NCBI RefSeq assembly: GCF_001642735.1
Contig: NZ_LWHM01000021.1
Location: 1-64,000, forward strand
DNA: 64,000 bases
Reading direction: 5' to 3'
Source of the DNA: Pseudohongiella nitratireducens
GTDB taxonomy: Bacteria > Pseudomonadota > Gammaproteobacteria > Pseudomonadales > Pseudohongiellaceae
Positions 28,486-37,579 of this stretch are shown piece by piece. How positions within the stretch are numbered: the stretch's first letter is position 1; each line of letters opens with the position of its first letter. The notes under the pieces were generated by a model. It was not told the origin of the DNA. It did no database searches and saw nothing but the letters and a program-made list of their open reading frames with translations. Position numbers and translations under genes: made by a program.

Positions 28486-29163
28486 ATGGCTCGTTCGACA
28501 AAAGGCAAATCAAGGCGTCCAGCCGGCACCACATCACAGGCAAGACCAGCAAGTGCTCGCAAGGTGCGAATCATTGCTGGCGAATTTCGTGGTCGACGGC
28601 TTACGTTTCCAGATTTGCCGGGCTTGCGCCCCACCGCTGACCGGGTGCGCGAGACCTTGTTTAACTGGTTGCAGGCAGATGTGGTGGCCGAACATTGCCT
28701 GGATTTGTTTGCTGGTAGTGGTGCTTGCGGGTTTGAGTGTCTGTCTCGAGGTGCTAGTACGGTCACATTTGTAGATAGGTCCTCAGAGGTGTGCAGGTAC
28801 TTACAAACTGGTTTGAGGCAGTTACTTGAGGGACAAAGTGACCACCAACCATCGGCTCAGATTCACAATGTCAGCGCCCAGGATTTTCTGCAACGCAATG
28901 CAGACCAGTCATCGCCATATGGACTGGTGTTTCTGGACCCTCCCTTTGCAGACGACTGTCTGCTGGAAATCAGTCAGCAGCTGGAAACCGGCGGCCTGCT
29001 GAAAGAGAAAGCACTGATTTATGTTGAGTCCGGTAGCTCGATACCTTTGGTCAGCCAGTTGGCGCCGTTGTCGAACTGGCAGGTGCTGAAAGAGAAAAAA
29101 GCCGGTGCGGTGCGCTTTGCCTTGTTTCAGCGACTGGCAACTGGTACCAGCGATAGCGCCTGA
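28486..29163 (+). CDS. rsmD: 16S rRNA (guanine-N2)-methyltransferase RsmD
   Basis: RsmD methylates G966 of 16S rRNA. The sequence shows VRIIAGEFRGRRLTFPDLPG, LRPTADRVRETLFNWL, the SAM loop LDLFAGSGACGFECLSRGA and the catalytic motif VFLDPPF. I chose MARSTKGKSRRP as the start, giving 225 residues with a basic N-terminal tail. The longer frame upstream is Cys-rich and unlike the family. Its position divergent from ftsY is the standard arrangement. Confidence 0.94.
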   Translation: MARSTKGKSRRPAGTTSQARPASARKVRIIAGEFRGRRLTFPDLPGLRPTADRVRETLFNWLQADVVAEHCLDLFAGSGACGFECLSRGASTVTFVDRSSEVCRYLQTGLRQLLEGQSDHQPSAQIHNVSAQDFLQRNADQSSPYGLVFLDPPFADDCLLEISQQLETGGLLKEKALIYVESGSSIPLVSQLAPLSNWQVLKEKKAGAVRFALFQRLATGTSDSA

Positions 29164-29209
29164 GTGAAACAGTGCAGGTATCAATCACGCACAATCAAAC
29201 GGAAGCAAG

Positions 29210-30235
29210 ATGGCATTGATCAACGATGAGCTACAACCTCCCTGGGTGCTGGCCGGTGGTCACCGGCAGACATTGTGGCGAAAGTTCATTAGTAAACCGC
29301 AGCTTCGGCGCCAGCGCCGCCGGGTTGAACTGGCGGATGGCGATTTTCTGGATCTGGACTGGCTCAAACCGGATACCACTCAGAATAATCTTCCTGATAC
29401 ACCCGCCAAAGACACGCTCGTATTGCTTGTGCATGGTCTGGCAGGCAGCTCGGAAAGCCCTTACATACTCAATATGCAGCAGTCCCTTGCTCAGATTGGG
29501 ATGAACAGTGCCGCGTTAAACCTTCGCAGTTGCAGTGGCGAGCCGAATCGCCTGGCCAAGTCCTATTACTCTGGTTGTTCTGATGATGTTGAGCAGGTGG
29601 TTGCCCAGTTGCTTGATGGAGAAAATACAGTGGAGCGGGTGATTGCGGTCGGTTACTCGCTGGGGGCGAATGTGCTGGTGAAATGGCTGGCTGAAACCCG
29701 GTTTTCAAATCAGGTGGTGTGCGGTGTCAGTGTATCCAATCCACTGCGCCTTGATGTGTGCTGTGCCAGCATGGATAAGGGGATTCCCTTTTGGTATGGT
29801 CGCTACTTTTTGCAGCAATTGTGTCGTGATCTTGAAGAAAAATATCATCTTTTCCAGGAAAAAGGCGATTCGGAGGGGCTTGCACAACTCGATGCACTGG
29901 GTAACTGGCGCAAGGCACGAACCCTGTGGGAGTTTGATGACTGGGTCACCGCACCGATGCACGGGTTTGACAGTGCCAGGGATTATTACCAGCGTTGTAG
30001 CAGCCGTCAGTTTATTGCTGGCGTAAAGGTGCCGTTGCTGATTCTGCACGCTGCCGATGACCCGATTATCCCACCAGGTGTTTTGCCCGCCAAAGACGAA
30101 GTGCCTGCTAATGTACATATCAAACTAAGCCCTTCGGGCGGGCATGTTGGTTTTATTGACCGGCGACAAAAAGATTGGCTGGAACAGCAACTTATTGCCT
30201 TCATCAGACTGGCGCAAGGTGGCGTGCTGGTGTAG
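29210..30235 (+). CDS. YheT-type alpha/beta hydrolase
   Basis: This belongs to the YheT/embryogenesis-associated EMB8 group of alpha/beta hydrolases; substrates are not established. The family stretch LLVHGLAGSSESPYI is followed by the nucleophile elbow VGYSLGANVLVKWLAE. The acid is probably the Asp in HAADDPIIPPG and the base the His in SPSGGHVGFID. The length of 341 is normal. GGAAGC lies upstream of the ATG. It lies 46 bp after rsmD and 33 bp before coaD. Confidence 0.88.
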   Translation: MALINDELQPPWVLAGGHRQTLWRKFISKPQLRRQRRRVELADGDFLDLDWLKPDTTQNNLPDTPAKDTLVLLVHGLAGSSESPYILNMQQSLAQIGMNSAALNLRSCSGEPNRLAKSYYSGCSDDVEQVVAQLLDGENTVERVIAVGYSLGANVLVKWLAETRFSNQVVCGVSVSNPLRLDVCCASMDKGIPFWYGRYFLQQLCRDLEEKYHLFQEKGDSEGLAQLDALGNWRKARTLWEFDDWVTAPMHGFDSARDYYQRCSSRQFIAGVKVPLLILHAADDPIIPPGVLPAKDEVPANVHIKLSPSGGHVGFIDRRQKDWLEQQLIAFIRLAQGGVLV

Positions 30236-30268
30236 GGTTAGCAGGGTTCGACAGGGAGCAATAACAAC

Positions 30269-30757
30269 ATGAAAACAGCCGTCTATCCAGGGACGTTTAA
30301 CCCGATCACCAACGGTCATAGTGATTTGGTAGAAAGAGCCGCCAAATTATTCGATAAGGTCATTGTTGCAATCGGTGTTAATCGCCAGAAAAGCGGTACG
30401 TTGCCTACGGAAAAACGGGTGGAGCTGGCCCGTCAGGTGCTGGGGCATCTGGATAATGTGGAAGTCTGCTCCTTTGATACGCTGCTGATTGATTTTGTCC
30501 GGGAGCGGGAGGCAAAGGTCATCCTGCGTGGCTTGCGCACCGTCGCTGACTTTGAATACGAGTTTCAACTGGTGGGTATGAACCGGGCGCTGGATCCAAA
30601 AATCGAAACTATTTTTATGGCCCCAGAAGAACATCTTTCCTACATTTCGTCGACATTAGTACGCGAAATTGCCTCATTTGGCGGCGATATTTCACGATTT
30701 GTTCATCCGCTGGTTGATGAAGCCATGAAAGAGCTGCACCGCAAGGAAAAATCCTGA
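30269..30757 (+). CDS. coaD: Phosphopantetheine adenylyltransferase
   Basis: CoaD transfers AMP to 4'-phosphopantetheine, the penultimate step of coenzyme A synthesis. The nucleotidyltransferase motif is [18 protein letters not shown], with the T/HxGH equivalent at [21 protein letters not shown] and the C-terminal [16 protein letters not shown] are also diagnostic. The length is 162 residues, as expected. It is convergent with mutM, separated by a block of 14-bp repeats. Confidence 0.96.
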   Translation: MKTAVYPGTFNPITNGHSDLVERAAKLFDKVIVAIGVNRQKSGTLPTEKRVELARQVLGHLDNVEVCSFDTLLIDFVREREAKVILRGLRTVADFEYEFQLVGMNRALDPKIETIFMAPEEHLSYISSTLVREIASFGGDISRFVHPLVDEAMKELHRKEKS

Positions 30758-30793
30758 GCGACTGTCTCGGCACTTTCTGTGCTGAAATTCATG

Positions 30794-30870
30794 TACCTAA
30801 ACTCAAGTACCTAAATCCAGATACCTAAATCCAGGTACCTAAATCCAGATACCTAAGCCCATGTGCCTAA
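30794..30870. repeat. 14-bp tandem repeat, about six units
   Basis: Units begin TACCTAA at 30794, 30808, 30822, 30836, 30850 and (as TGCCTAA) 30864, an exact 14-bp period. The best consensus is TACCTAAATCCAGG/A; the first and last units are more diverged. The block lies between coaD and mutM, and the last unit covers the mutM TAG stop (30867-30869). Changes in unit number at the outer end would leave both genes intact. No function is evident. Confidence 0.88.
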
Positions 30871-31682
30871 CGTTGACAGTTACGGCAGTATACCGTGCTG
30901 CGCTGCGCTATCCTTATCTCGGTTAATGGGGTTTGACACTTCTGGCAGGGTTGACCTGCGCGACCATAGACCTGCAATGACTGCTTGAAATATCCCGGTT
31001 TTCCGTCGCTTCCCACAAAGTCCCGTAATGTCGTCCCACCCACATTGATGGCGTTGGCGATGACGTCTTTGATGGCAGCTATCAGGCGCTCATAACGCTG
31101 CCGTGAAATCTTTCCAGCCTCCCGTTTAGGAGAGATTCCTGCCATATAGAGTGCTTCATTTGCATATATGTTACCCACGCCAACCACAATGCGGCTGTCC
31201 ATGATAAATGTTTTGACTGGAACCTTTTTCCCTCGACTGCATCTGTATAAGTATGGGATGTTGAAGTTGTCGTCCAGCGGTTCAGGGCCAAGGTGGCGTA
31301 ATCGGTCGTGTTCAAGGACAGGCTCGGTTGTCCACAGCATGGCGCCGAAACGGCGCGGGTCGTGATAGCGAAGCGCCGTATGATTGTCCATCACGATATC
31401 AATGTGATCATGTTTTCGAACTGGCTCGCTGGCAGAGACAATGCGGACGCTACCCGACATGCCCAAGTGAACAATCAGGCACCCTTGTGTCGTATATATC
31501 AACAGGTACTTGCCGCGCCGGTCCGTTGAGGTGATTTTACTGCCCGGCAAGATACGGCTGATCTGCGGGTCAACAGGCCAGCGTAGGCGCGGTTCACGGA
31601 TAATGACTTGGTTGATGGTGCGGTTGCACACATGAGGGTCGATACCTCGGCGGCTGGTTTCGACTTCCGGTAATTCTGGCAT
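30867..31682 (-). CDS. mutM: Formamidopyrimidine-DNA glycosylase
   Basis: MutM removes 8-oxoguanine and formamidopyrimidine lesions by base excision and AP lyase action. The N-terminus MPELPEVETSRRGI supplies the catalytic Pro2 and Glu3. The helix-two-turn-helix region contains VGVGNIYANEALYMAGI, and the C-terminal zinc finger is CQKCQ with CRNC. The conserved Lys lies in TDRRGKYLL. At 271 residues it is standard. The stop codon lies within the 14-bp repeat array. Confidence 0.95.
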   Translation of the reverse strand: MPELPEVETSRRGIDPHVCNRTINQVIIREPRLRWPVDPQISRILPGSKITSTDRRGKYLLIYTTQGCLIVHLGMSGSVRIVSASEPVRKHDHIDIVMDNHTALRYHDPRRFGAMLWTTEPVLEHDRLRHLGPEPLDDNFNIPYLYRCSRGKKVPVKTFIMDSRIVVGVGNIYANEALYMAGISPKREAGKISRQRYERLIAAIKDVIANAINVGGTTLRDFVGSDGKPGYFKQSLQVYGRAGQPCQKCQTPLTEIRIAQRSTVYCRNCQR

Positions 31683-31830
31683 GAACGCTCCGTTTTTTGC
31701 GACGGTATGTGTCTGTTGTCACAAGGGTTAAGCAATCTGGCTTGCAAAATACGCTGTGCATTATAGAGTTAAAAGACGATCCCTGAAAAAGCGTAATATA
31801 AATAAGAGTGCAGGAGGTCTGGCGGACAGT

Positions 31831-33300
31831 ATGGATGAACTGAACCAAAAGCAGCATGGACTGTTAACATTCGGCGGCGATGGCCTGGTATTGGCAGGTC
31901 TGAAGCAGTGCGCGCAGGCTTTTTGTTTATCCGTTGCTTGCCTTGCTATGTCAATGGTGCAGGCAGCGGACTCAGATCAGCAACTTGATAATGTTGCTGA
32001 GATGGAAGGGAGGGATCTTGCCGAGGGTGTTGTAGAAGCTGCCCGGGAAGCTGCCAGACAGGTAGAAAATCTGTTGCAGGAAGTGAATTTACTGCGCCAG
32101 GGTATTGCGGCACAAGTCGCTGAAGACGGCAATACCTGGCATGTAGGCATCGCTGAATCCCAGTTGGCCCTCGGTGTTGCATTGCAGTCATTGGATGATC
32201 ATCCGGCAGCAATCACTGAGTTAGAACGTGCTGTCCACATTAATCGTGTTAATCATGGGCTGTTCGCTCTTCAACAAATACCGGCATTGTTGCTTCAGGT
32301 GCGAAGCCATCTGGCCATGGAGGATTGGCAAGCTGCTGATGAACGCATGCAGTATGCATTCTATGTCCACACCCAGGCGTTGGCTGACAATGAAGCTGAG
32401 ATGATTCCGGCCCTGGTTGATTATGCGCACTGGCAACTCAGCTCATATGCAGACGGGCATGGTGCGATCCCTTCGGTGCGGCTGGTTGATGCCTACCAGT
32501 TATTACGCGTGGCGGACAGCATCATTGACCGGCACCCTACGCCGGAAGCTTATCCTCGCGCCAGCTACCTGCGTCAGATGGCCTACATCGCCTGGCTGAT
32601 CCAACATAGTGATCTGGATATGTGGCTGGATGCGGACAAGCTGGATGCCCGTGTGGTTGAGGATGCCTGGGTTATTAACATGACCGACGAGAATTATGTC
32701 AGTCAGCGTAGCCCTTATCTGATGGGTGAATCAGCGTTGGAGGAGATTGTTGCTCTGCGCAAGGCCCAGTTTGAAGCTACAGACGAAGACTCTCCTGATT
32801 ACAGGCAATCGTTGCTGCTTTACAGCGAAGCGATCAAGCAGCACGCAGACTGGAATCTTGTCTTTGAGCGTCGTTATGAGGCCATGGATTTATATCAACG
32901 GTCATGGCAACTGATGGCAGCGCACAGTGGTGCCGCGCCCGAAGAGGGTTTTCAGGATGTTCTTATGCTGCCATTGTTTCGTTCTGATGATATTGTCAAA
33001 GGGCACAATGAGACTGGGTTGACCGTACCCAGATATACCCGGGCCTTTCTGAACGAAGATGTGTTGAGCATTCTGTCTTCCGGCAGGGCTGCAAGAAGGG
33101 TAACCCTGGAGTTTGAAATTAACCGTTTTGGCAGGCCGACACAGGTGGAAGTTGTTGAAGTCGCGCCTGAAGATGACCAGGATCTGAGACGCCAGGTGGT
33201 GAGTCTTGTGCAAAGTCGGAAATTTCGTCCATGGATTGTGGATGGGGAAGCGCAGGATAGCGAACTGTTGACCAAGAGCTTCAGTTTCGGAATGGATTGA
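31831..33300 (+). CDS. Exported TPR protein with TonB-C-like domain
   Basis: The first gene of the large envelope operon encodes about 489 residues. A hydrophobic stretch (CLSVACLAMSMVQA) near residues 30-45 looks like a signal peptide. TPR-like helices follow at about 100-200 (VGIAESQLALGVALQSLDDH). The last 90 residues fold like TonB-C: VTLEFEINRFGRPTQVEVVE, then LVQSRKFRPWIVDGEA. TonB-C domains usually contact outer-membrane receptors. There is no N-terminal anchor like that of TonB. The start is uncertain: an earlier ATG (31756) is in frame, and AGGAGG lies 14 bases before the one chosen. Confidence 0.65.
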   Translation: MDELNQKQHGLLTFGGDGLVLAGLKQCAQAFCLSVACLAMSMVQAADSDQQLDNVAEMEGRDLAEGVVEAAREAARQVENLLQEVNLLRQGIAAQVAEDGNTWHVGIAESQLALGVALQSLDDHPAAITELERAVHINRVNHGLFALQQIPALLLQVRSHLAMEDWQAADERMQYAFYVHTQALADNEAEMIPALVDYAHWQLSSYADGHGAIPSVRLVDAYQLLRVADSIIDRHPTPEAYPRASYLRQMAYIAWLIQHSDLDMWLDADKLDARVVEDAWVINMTDENYVSQRSPYLMGESALEEIVALRKAQFEATDEDSPDYRQSLLLYSEAIKQHADWNLVFERRYEAMDLYQRSWQLMAAHSGAAPEEGFQDVLMLPLFRSDDIVKGHNETGLTVPRYTRAFLNEDVLSILSSGRAARRVTLEFEINRFGRPTQVEVVEVAPEDDQDLRRQVVSLVQSRKFRPWIVDGEAQDSELLTKSFSFGMD

Positions 33301-33405
33301 CAGCCAGATACAACGCAATAATGCAGTGTTCAGGCGGTCTGATATAAGTAACAGTATTTGAATTTATACAGGCAGTACGCGACTGTGTCGCGTCAGGAGC
33401 AGTCA

Positions 33406-34848
33406 ATGAATCGTCGATTCCACAGACCGTTAGCACTGAGCAGTGCCGTCACGCTGGCATTGATTCTGACGGCATGCGAGACGACTCAGCAGCAACAGTC
33501 GCAGACCATGCCGCAGATGCCGAGTATGCCGTCGTCTTCTTCATCGTCGAGTTCCTCCAGCAGTAGCTCGTCTTCAAGTTCCTCGTCCAGCAGTTCCTCA
33601 TCCTCTGGTGGCATGCCATCCAGTGGGTCGGCGTCATCCTCAGGCTCACCATCTTCCGGTTTGCCTTCACCCAGTATGCCGTCCTCGGGAATGCCTTCAT
33701 CTTCAAGCGGTTCCAGCGGCTCAAGTGGAGCTACGGCCTCGTCGTCAGGCATGCCTTCATCCAGTAGTGGATCAGGAGCGTCGTCAGGATCTGTAGCATC
33801 AGGTGGGTTACCGGGATCAGGCAGTTCAGGGTCAGCGGGCAGCAGTGGTGGCATGTCAACCAGTAGCGGTGGTGCCAGTGGCACTGGCGGTGTGACTGTC
33901 AGTGGTAGTAGTGGTATTCCGGACTTTTCCCGTGGGCGTCAATCGGCCTCCGGCTCAGGCGCCGGTAGTACCGGTGCCGGGGCATCCATGCCAGGTGGTT
34001 CGCAAAGCGGACAAGGAACACAGCCTGGAGTGATGAGCGGGACTGGAAGCAGTTCGGGTGGCATGAGCACTGGTGGCATTGCCGGCGCTACAGGCACTGA
34101 TGCTGGTGGTACATCGACAGGTTCTGGCGCCATGGCTGGTACAGGTAACCAGTCTGGTTCAGGTGTCAATGTCAACGTAGACACTGGTGCCGGTGCCGGT
34201 GTCGGTGTTGGTACTGGAGGTATCAGTGTTGGAGGCATTGACGTTGGAGGTATTGGCTCGGGTACTGGTACGGATGTTGGTATCGGTACTATGCCCGGAA
34301 CGGGAGGTATAGGTGCAGGGACAGGCAGTGCAGGTGGTATAGGCGGTACCGGCACCATGACGGCAGGTGAGCGGGTTGCCGTACTTGATGGGCAACTGGG
34401 TCGCGGTTATGAAGATTTTGATGGCATGATCCTGGATGAACGAGCCAGGGCGCAGCGGGAAAGTAATGCAGTGGGCTCTGATCCGGCGGGGCTTTATGAC
34501 AACCCAGCCAATCAGCCAGGTGGACGCCAGGGGCAACCTGGAGGTGATAATGGGCAGTTGCCAGGTGTCACACTGCCGGGCGAAGGCGGGATAATTGCTG
34601 GTACTGGCAGAGGGCAGGGCGATGGTCCTGAGCCACAAGCTGGTGGCTCTGGCGGTTCCGTAGGCGGTTTGCAGGGCGGTGAAGGCTCTGGTGAAGGTGC
34701 TTATCCGGTACCTGATGACATCCCCAGCGGCAATAACGATGATGTTGTTGCCCGGCAGATCCGCGAAGCGGCAATGAACGAGCCGGATCCGGAGCTGCGT
34801 GAAGCCTTGTGGGATGAGTATCGTCGCTATACTGGAATCAGTGAGTAG
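33406..34848 (+). CDS. Poly-serine / glycine-rich lipoprotein
   Basis: A 480-residue low-complexity lipoprotein. The signal peptide ends in a clear lipobox, LTAC, near residue 25. A run of almost 30 serines follows about residue 43, then Ser/Pro/Gly/Met-rich repeats such as GMPSSSSGS, then a Gly/Thr/Val-rich stretch (SVGGIDVGGIGSGTGTDV). The last 45 residues are different: charged, probably helical, with NEPDPELREALWDEYRRYTG. I recognise no family. It probably sits in a membrane leaflet with a long flexible arm. The start has AGGAG upstream. Confidence 0.8.
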   Translation: MNRRFHRPLALSSAVTLALILTACETTQQQQSQTMPQMPSMPSSSSSSSSSSSSSSSSSSSSSSSSSGGMPSSGSASSSGSPSSGLPSPSMPSSGMPSSSSGSSGSSGATASSSGMPSSSSGSGASSGSVASGGLPGSGSSGSAGSSGGMSTSSGGASGTGGVTVSGSSGIPDFSRGRQSASGSGAGSTGAGASMPGGSQSGQGTQPGVMSGTGSSSGGMSTGGIAGATGTDAGGTSTGSGAMAGTGNQSGSGVNVNVDTGAGAGVGVGTGGISVGGIDVGGIGSGTGTDVGIGTMPGTGGIGAGTGSAGGIGGTGTMTAGERVAVLDGQLGRGYEDFDGMILDERARAQRESNAVGSDPAGLYDNPANQPGGRQGQPGGDNGQLPGVTLPGEGGIIAGTGRGQGDGPEPQAGGSGGSVGGLQGGEGSGEGAYPVPDDIPSGNNDDVVARQIREAAMNEPDPELREALWDEYRRYTGISE

Positions 34849-34872
34849 TAAGAGACAGACAGGAGCCGATAA

Positions 34873-36075
34873 ATGGCAGTATCAAAGGTAACGTTGACTG
34901 GGCTAGCGTTGACAGGATTAAGGGCAACCCTTCTGCTGCTGGTAATGGCAGGATGTTCGACGACGTCAGTGAAATCAACGGAGTTTGTTCCTGTTGTCCA
35001 GGACAGTATCCCCATGGACGAGGCTTTGATCCTGGATGTGGGTGTCCACGTTTTTGATCCGGGTATTGATGAAGTCGAAGATGATGAGCTCGATCGGACC
35101 AATTTCGATATACGTCGTGCTGAGGCCCGGTACACACCCTACCTGATGGCTGACACATTGCAGCGATCCGGTAACTGGGGTGTAGTTCGTGTGATACCTG
35201 GCGACCGTAGTGTCATGGACATTAATGTTGAAGGGAAACTGCTGCTGTCCAATGGCGAAGGTATGATTATCGAGGTTTCGGTCAGTGATGCAACAGGACG
35301 TCACTGGTATACCAAAACGTATGAAGAACATATCAGTCAGTACAACTATGAACCCCGGCAGCGCCAGCTTCATGATCCATTCCAGGTGATTTACAACCAG
35401 ATCGCCAATGATTTGCTGGAATACCGACAGGAGAATGTTGCCGATGAGAGTATCCGCAATATCCGTACAGTTGCTGAGTTGCGTTTTGCGGCCGAGTTTG
35501 CACCAGAGATATACGGTGATTACTTAACAACTGATGAGGATGGTATAAGGCAGGTGGCGCGACTTCCTGCTGAAAATGATCCCAATATGGCCAGGATTCG
35601 TGAAATTCGTGAAAGGGACTACCTGTTTGTCGATACGATCCAGGATTATTACGCGACCTTTGTGCGCGAAATGCGGGGTCCATATGACGCCTGGCGTGAA
35701 GTCAGCTTTCAGGAAACGCTGGCGCTGGAAGACGCAGAGCGTTCGGCAAGAAGGCGGTTTATTACAGGTGCTGCAGCCATCGCTGGTGGTATTGCGGCGG
35801 TAGGTTCCAATAACGCAGCTGCACAAACGGCAGGTATTGTTGGTGTCGGTGCGGGTGCTTATCTGGTACGCAGTGGCTTTGACCGCTCGGCCGAAGCTGA
35901 AATGCATATTGCCGCGCTGCAGGAGATTGGTGAGTCCATGAACTCAGAGGTTGCTCCCAAAGTCATTGAACTGGAAGATCGCAGTATCATGCTCACAGGC
36001 ACGGTTGAAGAACAGTACGAGCAATGGCAAGACATTCTAATGGAAATCTATCGTACGGAAACGGGCGGGTTGTAA
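34873..36075 (+). CDS. Lipoprotein with glycine-zipper segment
   Basis: A 400-residue lipoprotein with lipobox VMAGC near residue 28. Residues 40-200 form a probable globular domain with RYTPYLMADTLQRSGNWGVV. Around residues 297-335 there is a glycine zipper-like hydrophobic segment (GAAAIAGGIAAVGS and GIVGVGAGAYLV), as in proteins that insert into or assemble at the outer membrane. No family is recognised with confidence. The stop shares one base with the next ATG (TAATG), so it is coupled to the membrane TPR protein. Confidence 0.78.
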   Translation: MAVSKVTLTGLALTGLRATLLLLVMAGCSTTSVKSTEFVPVVQDSIPMDEALILDVGVHVFDPGIDEVEDDELDRTNFDIRRAEARYTPYLMADTLQRSGNWGVVRVIPGDRSVMDINVEGKLLLSNGEGMIIEVSVSDATGRHWYTKTYEEHISQYNYEPRQRQLHDPFQVIYNQIANDLLEYRQENVADESIRNIRTVAELRFAAEFAPEIYGDYLTTDEDGIRQVARLPAENDPNMARIREIRERDYLFVDTIQDYYATFVREMRGPYDAWREVSFQETLALEDAERSARRRFITGAAAIAGGIAAVGSNNAAAQTAGIVGVGAGAYLVRSGFDRSAEAEMHIAALQEIGESMNSEVAPKVIELEDRSIMLTGTVEEQYEQWQDILMEIYRTETGGL

Positions 36076-37571
36076 TGGCAGGTAAACAAGGTAGTCAGGC
36101 AGTATCCCGGTGGGTATGGGTGTCTCTTGCTGCACTGGTTTTGTTGGCACTGGCTGTGATATTCGTGTTGCCAGGGGTTGTGGAGCGTTACGAGCTGCCA
36201 TTAGTAAAGCGGCCAGAGCCAGCTGCAACCGAAGTTGTTGCCGGAAGCAGCGCTAATAGTGGTAGAAATTCCGGCGGCAATGTTTCTCCTTTTGAAGAAG
36301 CGCAGCAGGCACGCCAGCGTCGGGCAGCCCAGGATATCCTGGCCAGCCTGCTGGAACGACAGTCTGAACTGGAAGCTTTTGCTGTGGAGGAATGGGCGCC
36401 AGATGCCTTTGAATATGCGCTGGCGCAGGCAGAAGAAGGTGACGTTTTCTATCGCCAAGGTGCTTTTGAACAGGCTGAAACGCTTTACCAGCAGGCTGAC
36501 GACGGCCTTGCTGCACTGCAAAGTGCCCGTGATAACGAATATCAGTCGGCCATGGCGCGTGGTGAAACAGCCATGACGGACGGTGACGCTGAAGCGGCTA
36601 CGGCGGCGTTTGAATTAGCCTCCCGGATTCAGCCCAGCAGTCAGGCTGCAGCCGATGCACTGGACAGGGCAAGGGTTCTGGAAGATGTGCTGGCATTATT
36701 GGTTGAAGGGCAGGCTCTGGCCGAGAGTGGCCAACTGGAAAGTGCCAGGGACCGCTACCAGAAGGCCTTGGGGCTAGATGCTGCGCACCCCCAGGCGCAA
36801 TCGCTGGCATCAGATATCGAGCAACAAATTATTGACCGCAACTTCTCCACAGCAATGTCAGCAGGGTTTACTTCGCTGCAGGCGGGAGATACCGATGCGG
36901 CGATATCGGCATTTGAAAATGCATTGGCGATCAAGCCAGGTTCTGACCAGGCCGAAGCAGCGATTCAGCAGGCTCGGGATCAGGTGGAGATGAGTGAAAT
37001 TGCCCGGCTTCGTGAGCAGGCTGAAGACCATGAAGAGAACGAGCGCTGGCAGGAAGCTGTGGAAGCTTATCAGCAGGCATTGAATCTGGATGCCAACCTG
37101 GTATTTGCTCAGGAAGGCAAAGATTATTCCCAGCGTCGCCTGCAGCTGGACCAACTCATGCAGGCCAATCTGGATGACCCGCTAAGGCTTTCTGACCAGG
37201 CTGTTTATCAAGAAGCTCAAAATTTGCTCGGCGTTGCCACCGGGTTAGTGGCTGACCTGAGAGAGGATGGTGTTCACCCGGGAGATCGCCTGTTATCTCA
37301 GGTTGATGAACTGGCTGTTGTGCTGGAAAAAGTTGTTATCCCCAAAAACATAACATTGAATTCGGATGGAATGACATCGGTAACATTATACCGGGTCGCT
37401 GAGCTCGGCACTTTTGAGCAAACCACAGTAAGCCTGACTCCGGGTCGTTATGTGGCAGTTGGCACGCGCAGTGGCTACCGGGATGTCAGGGAAGAATTTG
37501 TCGTTGGACTGGATGACGCACCAGCCGCTGTCAGCATACGCTGTCATGACCAGATTGCGTCTGCGGAGTAA
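36075..37571 (+). CDS. Membrane-anchored TPR protein
   Basis: A 498-residue protein with one N-terminal helix (WVWVSLAALVLLALAVIFVL) and a large soluble part expected in the periplasm. Multiple tetratricopeptide-like repeats run from about 90 to 360; examples are GDTDAAISAFENALAIKPGS and WQEAVEAYQQALNLDANLVF. The C-terminal 90 residues appear beta-rich. TPRs bind other proteins, so this is probably a scaffold of the envelope complex. It is preceded by a coupled lipoprotein gene and followed after eight bases by the PEGA gene. Confidence 0.8.
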   Translation: MAGKQGSQAVSRWVWVSLAALVLLALAVIFVLPGVVERYELPLVKRPEPAATEVVAGSSANSGRNSGGNVSPFEEAQQARQRRAAQDILASLLERQSELEAFAVEEWAPDAFEYALAQAEEGDVFYRQGAFEQAETLYQQADDGLAALQSARDNEYQSAMARGETAMTDGDAEAATAAFELASRIQPSSQAAADALDRARVLEDVLALLVEGQALAESGQLESARDRYQKALGLDAAHPQAQSLASDIEQQIIDRNFSTAMSAGFTSLQAGDTDAAISAFENALAIKPGSDQAEAAIQQARDQVEMSEIARLREQAEDHEENERWQEAVEAYQQALNLDANLVFAQEGKDYSQRRLQLDQLMQANLDDPLRLSDQAVYQEAQNLLGVATGLVADLREDGVHPGDRLLSQVDELAVVLEKVVIPKNITLNSDGMTSVTLYRVAELGTFEQTTVSLTPGRYVAVGTRSGYRDVREEFVVGLDDAPAAVSIRCHDQIASAE

Positions 37572-37579
37572 TCAGCACA

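Noticed and set aside
30794-30870. CRISPR array
   Set aside because: Units are 14 bp and directly tandem without spacers, and no cas genes are present.
31683-31830. Promoter for the envelope operon
   Set aside because: TTGCAA and TTGTCA boxes exist but none has a good -10 at 16-18 bp, so no promoter is claimed.
33486-34358. Long minus-strand frames opposite the Ser/Gly-rich gene
   Set aside because: Their Pro/Asp/Glu and Pro/Val repeats are just the complement of the Ser/Gly codons; no start signal or family match.
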